DNA of 63,024 nucleotides from Mesostigma viride (taxonomy: Eukaryota; Streptophyta; Mesostigmatophyceae; Mesostigmatales; Mesostigmataceae): NCBI GenBank assembly GCA_009746045.1, contig RPFO01002271.1, forward strand, positions 1 through 63,024, written 5' to 3'. A program made the translations under genes and the position numbers. Below the pieces are notes generated by a model. The model did not search any database, was not told where the DNA came from, and saw only the letters and a list, made by a program, of their open reading frames with translations. Below are positions 20,163-32,400 of this stretch, one piece after another; the first letter of the stretch is position 1; every line of letters begins with the position of its first letter.

Positions 20163-21535
20163 GCTGTCACGGACGCGAGCTATGTCATCGGGGCGCCCAC
20201 TATGCACAAGACCGGTGACGTGCGCAAGGAATTTGTTTTCTACGCATTTTCGACAAAGGCTAGTGACCGGGGGGGGACACTAGCACTTGCAGCATAAGAG
20301 CGGACGAAAGTGTACGTGCACGCGCGCCGGGCCAGGCACAGCTGGGCGCGCAGCACTGACTTGAGCGGACGGCAGCACAAGTGCGCAGCGTCGAGAGGAT
20401 CATACGCGTGTTAGTGGACAGCTGGAGCTGGACTGCTGGACTTCAACAGCGCCGAGGCTATTGACAGGCCAGGTGTCTTTGTGGTGTAGAATAGCGGGTC
20501 AACGTTATGAGGACTGGACAGAAAATGGAAAAGGACAATTTGCGGTGCGGAGCCAGATCGCTGGAATGAATGCGAAATCGCTGGCAGCCCTACAAAGGGA
20601 TTTCTTCTAGAAAGGAACGATTAGACGCAATGTTTGCTGGGCCACTCACACGCAAGGTGTGAGCGTGCAGATTGTCTGAAGGATATTATGCTTCGACCTT
20701 GGTGGACGTGACTCAATGCCGGACATTCCCAGGGACAGAAATGCCGGAGCCTCTAGGAGATGAGATCGGCAACAGGGTAGCAATTTAGATTTGTCGGGAT
20801 GCCTTCCTGCTTTTGTTGGCATGTGTGGTAGAAAGCCAGGACGGCAACTGGAATGCGGTTTCTATTTGCATGGTTCAGGCAGCAAGATAGTTTTGGCATT
20901 CCTGGCTGGACTGACAAGTGTGGCGTGTGTCATGCGTGTGGCATGACGAATGGTTTGGTTCATAGTCGAAGAGGACTCTCACGCAGCGTGTAGTCTCTTC
21001 GAGTCTCTCGTTAGTGGCCTTCGTGTTTCTCCCTTTCCTTGGGAGCAAGGCCGGTAGCATGTCATGGAGCGCTGCCTAACTGCGGGCTCGTGAGCATGGA
21101 GTGCATCGATATTGAGACTATCAACGTGTTGTAATTGTATTAACTTTCTCAATAAATTCCGCATGTGCGGCTTCATCATCAGACTGTGCAAAGTGTGTGT
21201 TGTGAAAGCATTGTTCTATAGCAGGGGAGGCAAAAGCACCCTCTTGCACCATCATATTGTCGCAATTAGAGTAGTTGGAGCGTCTAGCTAACGCCCCAGC
21301 AAGGATATTCAAACGCGGCACGCGACGGTACACAAGGGGATCAAGAAGGTGGTCATCAGGCACGAGGGACAGTTCCTTGTCCTCGGCTGAGAGCCCTCTT
21401 TTCATTACTCGAAGAGACTAGCTCCATCTGCAAAGGAACATTTTCATTTCAGCAAAGAGAGACGGTGTGCAGTTTTCTGGGGAAGACTAGCACACATAGT
21501 GGCCTGATCAACCATTAAGTCTTTCAGATTAGACC
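20163..21535 (+). repeat. LTR shared by copies A and B
   Basis: One LTR stands between the truncated 3' end of copy A and gag of copy B. It lacks the first 140 or so bases seen at 9134 and 32649, because the A junction falls inside the LTR. It continues through CTGTCACGGACGCGAGC and ends near 21535 before gag. A single LTR between two internal regions is what unequal recombination between LTRs produces. Full LTR length should be about 1.5 kb. The 3' border is approximate. Confidence 0.75.
21121..21405 (-). CDS. antisense ORF inside the Gypsy LTR
   Basis: 94 codons on the strand opposite to the retrotransposon. The text looks protein-like (VPDDHLLDPLVYRRVPRLN, FASPAIEQCFHNTHFAQSDD) and much of it recurs, open, in the inverted LTR copy near 32985-33129, with a single Gly/Asp difference in the overlap. 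I recognise no family. It could be a captured host fragment or a real antisense product; chance openness is also possible at this length. Confidence 0.35.
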   Translation of the reverse strand: MKRGLSAEDKELSLVPDDHLLDPLVYRRVPRLNILAGALARRSNYSNCDNMMVQEGAFASPAIEQCFHNTHFAQSDDEAAHAEFIEKVNTITTR

Positions 21536-21553
21536 GTTGCTACTTGGTAGTGG

Positions 21554-22813
21554 TTGTGGCAGTTTATGTCATATCACACTAGGTCGGTCACAGCGTTTTT
21601 GGCAAGCCACGCAGGCTGTGCCAACACGGGCGTCGACACCGACGGGCAGGAGCTCTCCAGGGTCGATACCACCATCAACATGTCAGGAACTGACCCCACA
21701 GCATCAGGCAGTGGTGGGTCAGCGCCGGCAGCTACGGGCGGTCAAGCAACTGACCCGCCCAGCGGTCGTCTCGGCACTAGTGCGGACACCGCTTTGTTAG
21801 GTAATGGAGCGCCTTCCCTTTCTTCGGCAGGGGACGGTGGTGCTCTTACCCAAGTGCTGCGCCTGCTGCAAGAGCAAGCGGCAGAGCTGGCGGCACTCCG
21901 AGCTCAGCAAGCGACGCAGTTATCGCAACAGGCGACGCTTGTTGAAGAAACTGTGCGACTTGCTTTGGAGCGCGCGGAATCTACGGCTGAAGCGAGGCGT
22001 GCTACGGAGCGCGCTGAGCAACGGCGGCAGGCGGAGGCAACCACGGAAGCTGCACGCGCCTGCCAAGCTGCGGCCCAACGCGACGCCGAGGCCAGGCAGG
22101 CTGCCGACGAGGAGGCCGCTGCCGAGGAAGCGCGGCGACATGAGGCGCTGCGCGACCAACGCGGACACTTCGACGAAGAGCGCAGTGGGACAGGTCCACT
22201 ACGCAACGTTGAGCCCAGTCAGCCACGCGTCGGACCAAGCGGTCAACGGCGGGGCGACGGGGAAATGGCGCAGGATGACGAGCTGCAGCCGAACGTCGGT
22301 CGGGTAGGCACCCGGTCGACTGCCGACGCATCTTATACGCTGGGGGGGAACCTACGGGCACCCAACCAAGGCACGTTATCGTGGCGCGGCGGGTATGGTG
22401 CAGCCCCCAGGGGGGGAGCATCAGGTGGCTTGTTTAGCACAGGTCGGCCACCCATGACGGCGGCAGCAACGCCGTTGGGTGGCACCGCAGGGCGGCCCAG
22501 GCTTGGCGGCACTCGGTCAGACTTCGGCTGGGGCCAAGTCGATCGGGAGGTAGCCAGCATACCATGGGGTGAGGGCGACGACGTCCAGCGACCCCACCGC
22601 ATGCCGTACGGCGTGCATGGCGAATCCACTCGTGTGCCATCGCTGCCCAAGGTGGAGCTTCGCGAGAAGTTCACCTCAGCAGGCACGGGTGCGACTTTAG
22701 AGGAAGCCTATGAGCTCTTCCGAGCTCATTGTAACACTTATCGTTATGCCTCGGGGTATCCTCTTCGCCATGAGATGGTGATGGATTTTATTCACCTTTT
22801 TTCCATGACCTGA
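21554..22813 (+). CDS. Gypsy copy B Gag, N-terminal part
   Basis: Gag N-terminus, coiled-coil and start of the capsid-like domain, almost identical to copy A but uninterrupted. The first ATG of the frame is at 21554 (MWQFMSYHT); an internal ATG at 21680 (MSGTDPTASG) may be the true start if the LTR and leader extend that far. The frame ends at 22813 because the T run at 22797-22802 has six T against seven in copy A; capsid text continues directly in the next ORF. The break may be a real -1 indel or a homopolymer error. Confidence 0.8.
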   Translation: MWQFMSYHTRSVTAFLASHAGCANTGVDTDGQELSRVDTTINMSGTDPTASGSGGSAPAATGGQATDPPSGRLGTSADTALLGNGAPSLSSAGDGGALTQVLRLLQEQAAELAALRAQQATQLSQQATLVEETVRLALERAESTAEARRATERAEQRRQAEATTEAARACQAAAQRDAEARQAADEEAAAEEARRHEALRDQRGHFDEERSGTGPLRNVEPSQPRVGPSGQRRGDGEMAQDDELQPNVGRVGTRSTADASYTLGGNLRAPNQGTLSWRGGYGAAPRGGASGGLFSTGRPPMTAAATPLGGTAGRPRLGGTRSDFGWGQVDREVASIPWGEGDDVQRPHRMPYGVHGESTRVPSLPKVELREKFTSAGTGATLEEAYELFRAHCNTYRYASGYPLRHEMVMDFIHLFSMT

Positions 22814-22833
22814 CCAAGAAGAAGGTCCAGGTT

Positions 22834-25800
22834 TTGGTCCAGCATTACCGAGCGCTCGTGGACCGATGTCATCGCACGGACATATGGTTTGCGCTCACGG
22901 ACATGGGCACACCGGATCTCGACTCGATCATCTTCGATGTCGACCCGGCAGAGCAGCTGTGGCAGCAACTGCGGCTGGAGTACCCAGTTGAGCACGTCAA
23001 GGCCATCGCGGAATGGAATGGAGCGTTCACCGTCGCCGAGGGTGAGGATCCGGCTTTCTCCCTTGACCGGCTTCTCGCGTTTGCGGGCAAAGTGCCTGAT
23101 TATACGCAGACCAAGGCTTGCCGGTTATGGCGGAGTGCAGTGCCCCTGCTGGCCATCGATCTTCCGGAGCCGCCCGGTGGGGAGTGGACTTTGGTGACTC
23201 TCTGTGCAGCATTCAAGCGGCTGCTCAGGAAGCGTGCGGAAGGCGAGAAGGGTATCTCGTCTGAGCTGGCTGAGATGCGCAAGAAGATGGCTGAGATGGA
23301 GAAGGCCATCGCGGTCAAGGGTGGCCAGCGGCTGCCTGGTGCGGGGCGCGGTGAATATGTCGGCACTCAGGGTGGTGGCAACGCCGGTCACGGGGGCAGC
23401 GGCGGTGGCGGTCAGGGTGGCAGCGGCGGTGGCGGTCAGGGTGGCAGCGGCGGTGTCAGTCGTGGTGGCGGCGGCAGTGGCTACGGTGGTCGGGGTCGCG
23501 GTGGTGGTCGAGGCGGAGGCGGTCGTCCGCCGTCATCGGATGGGACTCAGGAGGCGCAGGGCGTGCAAGGCGCGCTGGGCGCACCCACCCCGTCACGCGG
23601 TAAATGTTACCTTTGCGACAAGGATGGGCACCTTAGTCGCGAGTGTCCAAGCCGCTGCACGAAGCCGCATGGGGCAGACACGAAGTGGCACCTGATGAAC
23701 AAGTGTCCAGCCGCGGGCATCAAGACGGTCCACTTCGCCGAGATGGCGGGCAAGACCGACTCGATGGAAGCCCAGGTGGCTGCCATCAAGCATGGTGAGG
23801 AGGCGACGGCGCCCCCCAACCAATTCGCGACGGTGTACCGGGAGGACCCATTCTGGGCGCCCATGCCGGGTGACGTCGAGATCAACGCTGCGGAGGCTAC
23901 CAAAGGCAAGCAGGCACGCAGCCCGCTTTCTTTTCAGCAGGCACCCATGTTGCCTGCCGGGCAGTTGCCCGCGTCCTTTTCCATGCCGCTGGCTGGGGTG
24001 CAATCTGCTTTTGAGCATGCGAACCCTGCTGGGCTGGAGCAGCGTAGGCGATTGGCGCCTGTGTACCCAATGCCGTTCATTGTGGACGTACCCATGTTTT
24101 CAGCACGGCAGGTGGTCGACACCTTCGGGCAGAAGGGGGTTGAGTGGCTGGGGTCGGTTGTGTCCGAGATCCAGTTGTTCGCAGATGGGCATGATGTGCG
24201 CACCTTGCGCAATTCTGAGTCCGTCACCTACGGGCGTCAGCCGGTAGAAGCCGCAGTGCCCGTGGTGCAAGCGGGAGTGGTCAGCACAAGTAGCCAGCAG
24301 CGCACTAGTGCAGTTCCCCAGGTTCCCACGGTGGTTCCATACCCCAATGGTGAGCCGTCCATAGCGTTCCAAGCAGTTGGAGCCTGTGGAGATGTATGGA
24401 GCGACATGGTGACATGTCCGTTGGTTGGCGCAGTCAAGCTTGATAGCGGTGCTCAGCCGCTAGTCATCAGCACAGACTTGGCCACCATGCTGAACCTGAC
24501 CTACGAGAACGGTGGCTTAGTGGAAAGCCCCGTGTCTGTGTCAGGTTGGCAGGGTCCGGCTAGTAAGCCGTACGCTATGACGGCGGTTAAAGTCAACGTG
24601 ATTTTCAATCCGTTGCGCGCCTCTAGCATGACCACCGTGTCCGCGTATGCGCTGGTGGTCAACAAGTGTGGATATTCCGCACTACTCGGGGTGGATGTCC
24701 TTGCTCGCGCCATGGTTCAGGTGGACTATAGGGCGGAGGAGGCATCTTACATCCCTGATTGGGATGGGGCTGGCCTGAAGCGGGCCAGTGTGCCGGTCTC
24801 ATGCTTCAGTTCTTCAGCCGGGGCTGCACGCCTCAACCCTTCCGCGGCTGCGGGCGTGGTGGAGGTCAGCATGGTGGAGGTACGGGCGGCGGGCTCATCG
24901 GCGTGGGACAAGCATCGGACGGTGCTGCCTCAGCCAACGGCGAGCATTGCCAAGATGCGCACGCAGTGGTCGCTGGATGCTGTGACGTCCACGCGGCAGC
25001 TGGCTATGCGCAAGCGGGTGACTGAAGCCGTCGTCACCGTTCCTCAGATGGCCAGCCATGGCCTCACTTTGGTGCAACCGGGTGTCTCGGAGGCCCAAGG
25101 TAATTTTTCTGCTGCAATCTTACCGCAGGCCCCTGATTTTGCCAAGGGTGCGGTAGTGTTGGAACTGTTTGCGGGGATCGGAGGGGGCATTGCAGGCTTT
25201 TTGGCCGCAGGCGGCGTGTGCCGTAAACTCATCGCGGTAGAGCCATCGCACAAGGCGCGTCAGGTGTACTTCAGTCACTGTGGCGTGTTGTCGCGAGAGT
25301 ATCCCGCGCAGTTTCCGCCATCAGCATGGCGTGACCCGTTTGGGGAATGTCCTCAAGATATCCGAGCCATCGGTGAGGTGCAGGTGCAGCAGTTGTTGCG
25401 CAGGCATCATGCCATCGACTTGGTAATCGCGGGTTGGGAGTGCCAGGGCCTGAGCCAGGCAGGGCAAGGGCGGGGGCTAGCCGATCCGCGTAGCGCGCTG
25501 TTCTGGGAACTGTTGCGTGTGGTGGGACTGTTGCAGTCGCGTCAGCCCCATCCGCCTGCGTATCTGTTTGAGAACGTTGTGGCGGGTGACAGCCCACATC
25601 AGGCGGTGCGGGAGGACTGGGCTACAATCGTGGCACTCCTGGGGGAGCCCATCGTGTGTGACAACGCAGGGCTGGGTGGGCTCACGCATCGTTTGCGTGC
25701 CTATTGGACCAACGTGGCGTGTGCGACCGGTGTGCAGGCGGTCTTGGGGGCCGTAGCAAGGCAGCATCCGAGTGTGTCTGCGGAGGTAGCATTGCCTTCC

Positions 25801-26294
25801 CACCTAGTCACGCAGAAGGTGGATAGCGAGGATCGCCCACCGTATGCACGCGTCAACCGGGTCGGGAGCCCCATGTGTGCACTGCCGACCCTGGTCAGTT
25901 ACCAAGGGTCGACAGCATACCGTGATCGGGGTAAGGGTCTCGTTTGGGACACTACCACCGGTCTGTTGGTGCAGCCACCCGCAGAATTTCGTGAGGCCAG
26001 CATGGGTTTTCATGTCGGGGCCTCGGCGCTGCCGGGCGTGCTCGAGAGTGAGCGCTGGTCTTTGATAGGCCAGGCTATGTCGGTGTTGCAGGTCGGGTAT
26101 GTGCTGCTTGCATCGGTTGCCGTGCGCCAGTCTGGGGGGGCGTCCCCAGCCAATCCGCCTCAGCAGGTTGAGGCGCGTGCAGCCAAACTGAAGCGCCCTG
26201 CAGCGACGGGGACTTCATCAGCATGGGGGTGGCGTCTGCGACAGGTGTGGACTATCATTCTCATGACCGCCCTGCTGACCAGCACCGTGCTAGC
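22834..26294 (+). CDS. Gypsy copy B capsid end, CCHC knuckle, protease and C5-cytosine methyltransferase
   Basis: One uninterrupted frame of about 1,150 codons. In order: the C-terminal half of capsid, Gly-rich tail, CCHC knuckle (CYLCDKDGHLSREC, about 23605-23646), protease (LDSGAQPLVIST), and methyltransferase (about 25150-26135) with ELFAGIGGG, GWECQGLSQAG, FENV, HRLRAYW and a motif X-like end. It runs on into the hydrophobic VWTIILMTALLTSTVLA segment. That frame continuity with gag and toward pol shows the methyltransferase is part of the polyprotein, not a separate ORF. The last codons read in this frame after 26294 belong to the foreign insertion. Confidence 0.9.
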
Positions 26295-27302
26295 CACATC
26301 AGTCCGGCGCAGCGCCGGTACCACCCCGGTAATTCCCGCGCGAAAGTTGACGAAATTCGGTGCGCGCGTGCAATGTTGACTGAAATTCGGTGTGCACGGC
26401 TATGGTGACGCGAAAATTTATTGCGAGCTGATTACGCAACCATTTTGGACGTTATTTCGCTTGTTCGGACGTTGATTACATAAGGAAAAGTATCGTAGAT
26501 TAAAAAACCTGAAAAACAGTTTCTTTTTTTTCTGCAGCGAGGGCACGTGGGCAGCAGGCGGGCGTTTTGCACACCAACCGGCCCGACCCGTGTGTGTGCA
26601 AGGTAAGACACAGACAGGAAAAACATGCTCTCGGCGGTCATGAACACATTCTACCAGTTCCTAACATCATTTCAAAGAAACCCAGCGATGGATTTCCCTT
26701 AATTTTGCGTTTCCGATTTTTACGCCCCTTCCGCGAAAAAGTGAGAATTATAGGAGCGCTGACAGGGGCACCACTGCATGTCGTGCTTTTAATCGCTTTT
26801 ACGTCTTTTCTTGCAGCTATATGACTTCCCTTGGGCGCAGCAACATCGCCCGGTGTTTATCCTGCGGGCGGGGCTTGCTGGCCCCGTCCGGAGTGGGCTC
26901 GGGGTGCGGGAAAAACCACAGCTACTGGTTTATAACGTCGACAACCCCCCATTTTCTGGTCATTAACCGGCGTATTCTTGTGGTTTAAGCTTCCGGCGAC
27001 GGGCGAAAAGAGCTCTTACCATGACGGCATGCTCTGGGGAGGCGTTCCGAGAAGGACTGGGGCGGGCAGGCAAATTTACACGCGACAGTGCCCGCACGTC
27101 GCCTGCGCACCCCGGCGTACAAGGCAAAGCGCAGTGTTTCCCTCCTGGACGGCCCATCGCTGCCTTTGCCGGGCGGCATGTTGGGGAGGCGGCTCCTTCT
27201 TCCTTTCTTACCGCCCGTTTCATAGTTCATACCCCGTGAGTTTCCCAACGGAGGCGTGTTAATGATGAGCGGCTGCATGCATGAATGAACGGGTGTATAT
27301 GA

Positions 27303-27816
27303 ATGAGGGAGGGGGGAGGGAGGGAGGGAGGGGGGGAGGGAGGGAGGGAGGGAGGGAGGGAGGAGGGAGGGAGGGAGGGAGGGAGGGAGGGAGGGAGGGA
27401 GGGAGGGAGGAGGGAGGGAGGGAGGAGGAGGAGGGAGGGAGGGAGGGAGGGAGGGAGGGAGGGAGGGAGGGAGGGAGGGAGGGAGGGAGGGAGGAGGGAG
27501 GGAGGGAGGGAGGGAGGGAGGGAGGGAGGGAGGGAGGGAGGGAGGGAGGGAGGGAGGGAGGGAGGGAGGGAGGGAGGGAGGGAGGGGGAGGGAGGGAGGG
27601 AGGGAGGGAGGGAGGGAGGGAGGGAGGGAGGGAGGGAGGGAGGGAGGGAGGGAGGGAGGGAGGGAGGGAGGGAGGGAGGGAGGGAGGAGGGAGGGAGGGA
27701 GGAGGGAGGGAGGGAGGGAGGGAGGGAGGGAGGAGGGAGGGAGGGAGGGAGGGAGGGAGGGAGGGAGGGAGGGAGGGAGGGAGGGAGGGAGGGAGGAGGG
27801 AGGGAGGGAGGGAGGG
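27303..27816 (+). repeat. (GGGA)n microsatellite
   Basis: Over 500 bases of GGGA with occasional GGA interruptions. The G-rich strand has G-quadruplex potential. All long ORFs over it (Arg/Gly/Glu or Pro/Ser repeats) are artefacts of the repeat. Confidence 0.97.
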
Positions 27817-27822
27817 TATGAC

Positions 27823-28125
<303 letters not shown>

Positions 28126-28194
28126 CCCCAAATATGCCTTCCTGCATTGTAAATATGATGCATAATGTAATGATGTGTTGTTTGGAACCTTCTG

Positions 28195-28990
28195 TACACC
28201 AAGGTGGAATGATTGCCATGAAATCCTTGGAAGAACAATAGAAAGCTGCTTTTTCTGTGGTATTTATGCTAGCATCTGTCACCAATTTGTTATCCAACCA
28301 GCCTGAAGCTTTGTGGGCAGGCTGCATGGGATGTGTTTCGAACATGTGCCAAGGTCCAGGTCCAACTGAGTTCATTTGATGTCATTATATATGCACATGT
28401 GTGATGAAACCCTTGAAAAACCATGAAAAACTGCATTTTTGGGGTATTTATGCTGGCATTTGTCACCAGTTTGTCATCCAACCAGCCTGAAGCTTTGTGG
28501 GCAGGCTGCATGGGATGTGTTTCGAACATGTGCCAAGTCCCAGGTCCAACTGAGTTCATTTGGTGTCATTATATATGCATATGTGTGATGAAACCCTTGG
28601 AAAACCCTGAAAAACTGCATTTTTGTGGTGTTTATGCTAGCATCTGTCACCAATTTGTCATCCAACCAGCCTGAAACTTTGTGGGCATGCTGCATGGGAT
28701 GTGTTTAGAACATATGCAAAGTTCCACGCCCAACTGAGTTCATTTGGTGTCATTATATATGCATATGTGTGATGAAACCCTTGGAAAACCCTGAAAAACT
28801 GCATTTTGGGGGTATTTATGCTAGCATCTGTCACCATTTTGTGATCCAACCAGCCTGAAACTTTGTGGGCATGCTGCATGGGATGTGTTTATAACATGTG
28901 CAAAGTTCCAGGTTCAACTGAGTTCATTTGATGTCATTATATACGCATACATGCCAGAAAGTGCTGAAAATTCGGTATTTTTATGCTAGC
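28195..28990 (+). repeat. 184-bp tandem repeat
   Basis: Four to five imperfect copies about 184 bases apart, marked by TTTATGCTAGCATCTGTCACC near 28262, 28446, 28630, 28814 and 28980. Short ORFs on the minus strand repeat with the unit and are not convincing genes. Confidence 0.9.
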
Positions 28991-29157
28991 AAATGTCACC
29001 ATGTTACCATGCTGCCGACTCCCAAAAAATTATTGGACCACATGCCACCATAAGATATCTGATTAGGCACCTTGGTGCCAAATTTGAGGCCAAACTAATC
29101 ATTAGCCTATCCTAGAATAATTTTCAGGGTGGAAAAATGGCTTTTTGGAATGATGTG

Positions 29158-30594
29158 GCCGGCGAGCCCACGCTGCATCGGGTAATACACCGGGCGGCAC
29201 GCGAGGCTCCGGCGGTGGGTGTCACACCAGGTGTGGCAGCCTTTTCCTTGTTCCACGACGATGCGGCTAGGGCGCCGCATCTTGAGGCACATGCGGTAGC
29301 TATGGGTGATCCCGCGGATACGCACCCCTGGGCTATTGGCGAACACCTTTCTGATGCGCAGCGCTCAGCCATGCTAAAGTGGCTAGGCACTGCAAGGGGG
29401 GCCTTCGCTTTCACAAGTGATGAACTGGGGTGTTTCAATGGTGGGACCATGCGTGTTCCATTGGACACTGACACTCCTTTGTTCCGACGCCAGCATCGCC
29501 TGAGTCAGGCCGAGTTGGATTTTGTAGCCGAGCAATGCAAGGAGTTAGAGGATGCCGGTATCATCAGGCAATCTTCCTCCAGCTATGCTGCTGCCGTTGT
29601 CGTTGCGCCCAAGAAGGACGCTATCACCGGGGCATGGACGGGTATGCGCATGGCCACCGATCTGCGGTTGCTGAATGCACACACACCCATGGACCGTTAC
29701 CCCATGCCACGTGTGGATGCTGTCTTGGATAAGATATCTCCTCATGTGAAGTTTGTGTCCTCGCTGGACCTGCGTAGCGGCTTTCATCAGATCGCAGTTG
29801 CGCCAGAGGATCAGCGGAAGCTTGCATTCTGGGGGGGCGGCAATTTGTATGAGTGGGTGCGCATGCCGTTTGGGCACCGCAACGCTAGTGCTGTTTTCCA
29901 ACGCGCTATGGACAAAGTGCTTGCAGGTCTTCCTTTCGCCGCTTGTTACATTGATGATGTAATCGTCTTTAGCGCAACATTTGAGGAGCACCTGGCGCAC
30001 GTGGAGCAGGTTCGCTTGGCTCTCGAGGAGCATAATATGCGGCTGCACCCTGAGAAGTGCAAGTTCGCCCAGCGGACCCTCTCATTCCTTGGTCATCAGA
30101 TTGTGCCGGGTGGCCGGACGCCTGATGCCGCCAAGGTCGAATCCATTGCGCAGGCCGCCGTACCCACGGATGTCTCAGGGGTGCGGGCGTATTTGGGTTT
30201 GGCTGGCTATTACCGAGGTTACATTGAGAACTTCAGCAGCAAGGTGAAGCCCTTGACCGAGTTACTCAAGAAGGGGTGCGTGTGGGCGTGGGGTCCCGCA
30301 CAGCAACGCGCCATCGAGACAATCAAGCAGGAGCTCACGTCGGCACCGATTCTGCGCGCCCCTGACTATGCTTTGCCATTTGTGTTATATACCGACTGGT
30401 CCAAGGTAGGACTGGGTGCGGTCTTGGCGCAAAAGCCGATGGTGATGGGCGCGAGCACGTTATTGCTTATGCTAGTCGCAGCAACAACCCAGCGGAGAGC
30501 CGGTATTCTTCCTATGAGGGGGAGGCACTGGCTGTGGTGTGGGCCATCAAGCACTTTCGCCCGTATTTATTTGGGCGCGTGTTTACTCTGGTGA
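29158..30594 (+). CDS. Gypsy copy B reverse transcriptase and start of RNase H
   Basis: Same RT as copy A with a few substitutions (MDRYPMPRVDAVL against VDRYPMPRVDDVL). Motifs SSLDLRSGFHQI and CYIDDVIVFS are intact. RNase H starts at LPFVLYTDWSKVGLG. Near 30435 copy B has CC added after CAAAAG relative to copy A, which throws the last residues out of frame; the RNase H text resumes in the frame at 30534. The listed start is the insertion border, not a translation start. Confidence 0.88.
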   Translation, partial: AGEPTLHRVIHRAAREAPAVGVTPGVAAFSLFHDDAARAPHLEAHAVAMGDPADTHPWAIGEHLSDAQRSAMLKWLGTARGAFAFTSDELGCFNGGTMRVPLDTDTPLFRRQHRLSQAELDFVAEQCKELEDAGIIRQSSSSYAAAVVVAPKKDAITGAWTGMRMATDLRLLNAHTPMDRYPMPRVDAVLDKISPHVKFVSSLDLRSGFHQIAVAPEDQRKLAFWGGGNLYEWVRMPFGHRNASAVFQRAMDKVLAGLPFAACYIDDVIVFSATFEEHLAHVEQVRLALEEHNMRLHPEKCKFAQRTLSFLGHQIVPGGRTPDAAKVESIAQAAVPTDVSGVRAYLGLAGYYRGYIENFSSKVKPLTELLKKGCVWAWGPAQQRAIETIKQELTSAPILRAPDYALPFVLYTDWSKVGLGAVLAQKPMVMGASTLLLMLVAATTQRRAGILPMRGRHWLWCGPSSTFARIYLGACLLW

Positions 30595-31094
30595 CAGATC
30601 ACCAGCCGCTTCAGTGGCTAATGACCAACACCAACCTGACGGGTAAGCTCGCCCGATGGGCCATGATTATCCAGGAGTACCACATGACCATTGTGCATCG
30701 GGCCGGCAAGGACCATGTCAACGCCGATGTGCTATCCCGATACGCCATGCCTACCGGCTGTTGACCACACTGGAGCCCGGGCCATGGGTGCCGAGGGCTC
30801 GTCTGGTTCTGTGGTCTTTGTGAACGCTGCTGGGTATGCGGCCGACGATGAGGAGGAGGCATGGTGGCGCAGTGTCGAGTACTCTGTGCATGGCGGACTT
30901 CGGCACCAGCGACGACCCGGTGCGGCCGTCTCCATTCACGCCATCCAAAGCTGTGTGCGCTATGGAAGAGGGTAGGTCTCTGTCCTTTGACATCGACCCT
31001 TCTCTGCAGCAGCTGATCGCTGTGCAGGCTCTCTTAGCGCGTAGCTCTCTTGCTGATTGCTACACCGCTGATATCTGGCTAGATTATTGGTCGA
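30534..31094 (+). pseudogene. copy B RNase H end and linker to integrase, frame-broken
   Basis: RNase H C-terminal text (FTLVTDHQPLQWLMTN, then MTIVHRAGKDHVNADVLSR) continues to about 30758. After that the linker (VDHTGARAMGAEG, then AADDEEEAWWRSVEYSVHG, then FDIDPSLQQLIAVQALL) is spread over changing frames. A second copy of the 30604-30795 segment at 32787-32984 differs at the first break (CTACCACTG against CTACCGGCTG), so that break is copy-specific. Confidence 0.7.
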
Positions 31095-32400
31095 GTGTTG
31101 GAGCAAGTGCAGGGTGCTGTCTTGACTCCTACTCCAGTCGATTGGACTCCTGCTCAGAAGGCAACGGAGTTGAACAGGGTGCAGCACAGGGCTGCAACCT
31201 ATGTATGGTTGGGAAGATGGGGTTTTCAGTACAAGCTGTTGGGCAAGCGTAGGGTGGTCGTCCCACCGCCTGACAAGCGCGTTGCTATAGTGCAGGCGTA
31301 TCACGAGCGGTATGGTCACTTGGGTAGCAATCGCACGCTCAGCCTCGTACGGACCAGCTATTGGTGGAATAACATGCGACACACGGTGGCCCAGGTAGTG
31401 GCCAGCTGTGTCCCGTGTGCTCGAACCAAGGCTAACTTTAGCGCAGATCATGGTGCCAAGGAGCTGATGTCGCTTCCCATCAAGGGCTTGTTTTATCGCT
31501 GGCACGTCGATCTGTGCGGGCCGTTTCAGGAGAGCCCTGACGGCAACCTCTATGTCATGGTATGCGTGGAGAGCTTTAGCAAATGGGTTGAGTTGATCCC
31601 CATGGCTGACAAGCATGCCGCTACCACAGCGAAGCATTTTGCGGACATCATAACCAGGTTTGGGGCTCCCGCGGAGGTAGTCACGGACCAGGGTGGTGAG
31701 TTCAGGGGTGAGTTCCAGGAGTTGCTGGATGGATGTCTTATTGATCACCGTCGCACTTCTCGGGAGCATCCTCAGGCCAATGGTTTGGCTGAGAGATTGG
31801 TGCAGACCGTCAAGCAGGCGCTGCGCAAGTGGAGCCTGCAGGTGCCGGAGTCGGCCAGGTGGGATCGCGAGTTGGCATGGATTGCCATGGGTTATCGCAT
31901 GTCTCCCCAAGAGTCTCTCGCTACCTTCTCCCCGTATTTCCTTCTGTTCGGGCGTAATCCTCTTTTGCCTACGGAGGCACAGGTTGTGCACCCCGAACCC
32001 ATGGCCTTCGACAACGCTCAGCAATTTTTGGTTGAGGTGCTGGCCAGGGCAGAAACTTTTAAGAAGGTCATGCCCATTGCGATGAACAACTTGTTCATTG
32101 CTCAGCACAGGGACTCCCTGCGCTACGCTCAGCGCCGGGGGGGCGCATACATGGCTCGCCAGCTGCGGTTTAGGCCAGGGCAGTATGTTTTCCTGCGCAC
32201 TCAGTTGAAGCACACTTTGGATGTGGAGGCAGGGCCCACCATTTTGCGCATTGTGGCTATCGAACCATCGGGAGTGGCAATTTTGGAGGGCGCCGACGGG
32301 AGCCGTACGACAGACAACCTCAGCAATCTCAGTCCCTGCTCCGGCTGCCCAATTTGGTCCACGACCTCCAACCGCACACATCTCGCCGAGTCAAGGACGC
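31095..32400 (+). CDS. Gypsy copy B integrase
   Basis: Inserts element cDNA into chromatin. The zinc-binding HHCC domain is seen as HERYGHLGSNRTL followed by SCVPCART. The DDE catalytic core has WHVDLCGPF (first Asp), VVTDQGGEF (second Asp) and HPQANGLAERLVQTVK (Glu). The C-terminal part (LRFRPGQYVFLRTQ, then LRIVAIEPSGVAILEGADG) resembles the small beta-barrel that follows Gypsy cores. I see no chromodomain. The reading frame shifts near 32350-32400, beyond which the PHD finger follows in another frame. Confidence 0.88.
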
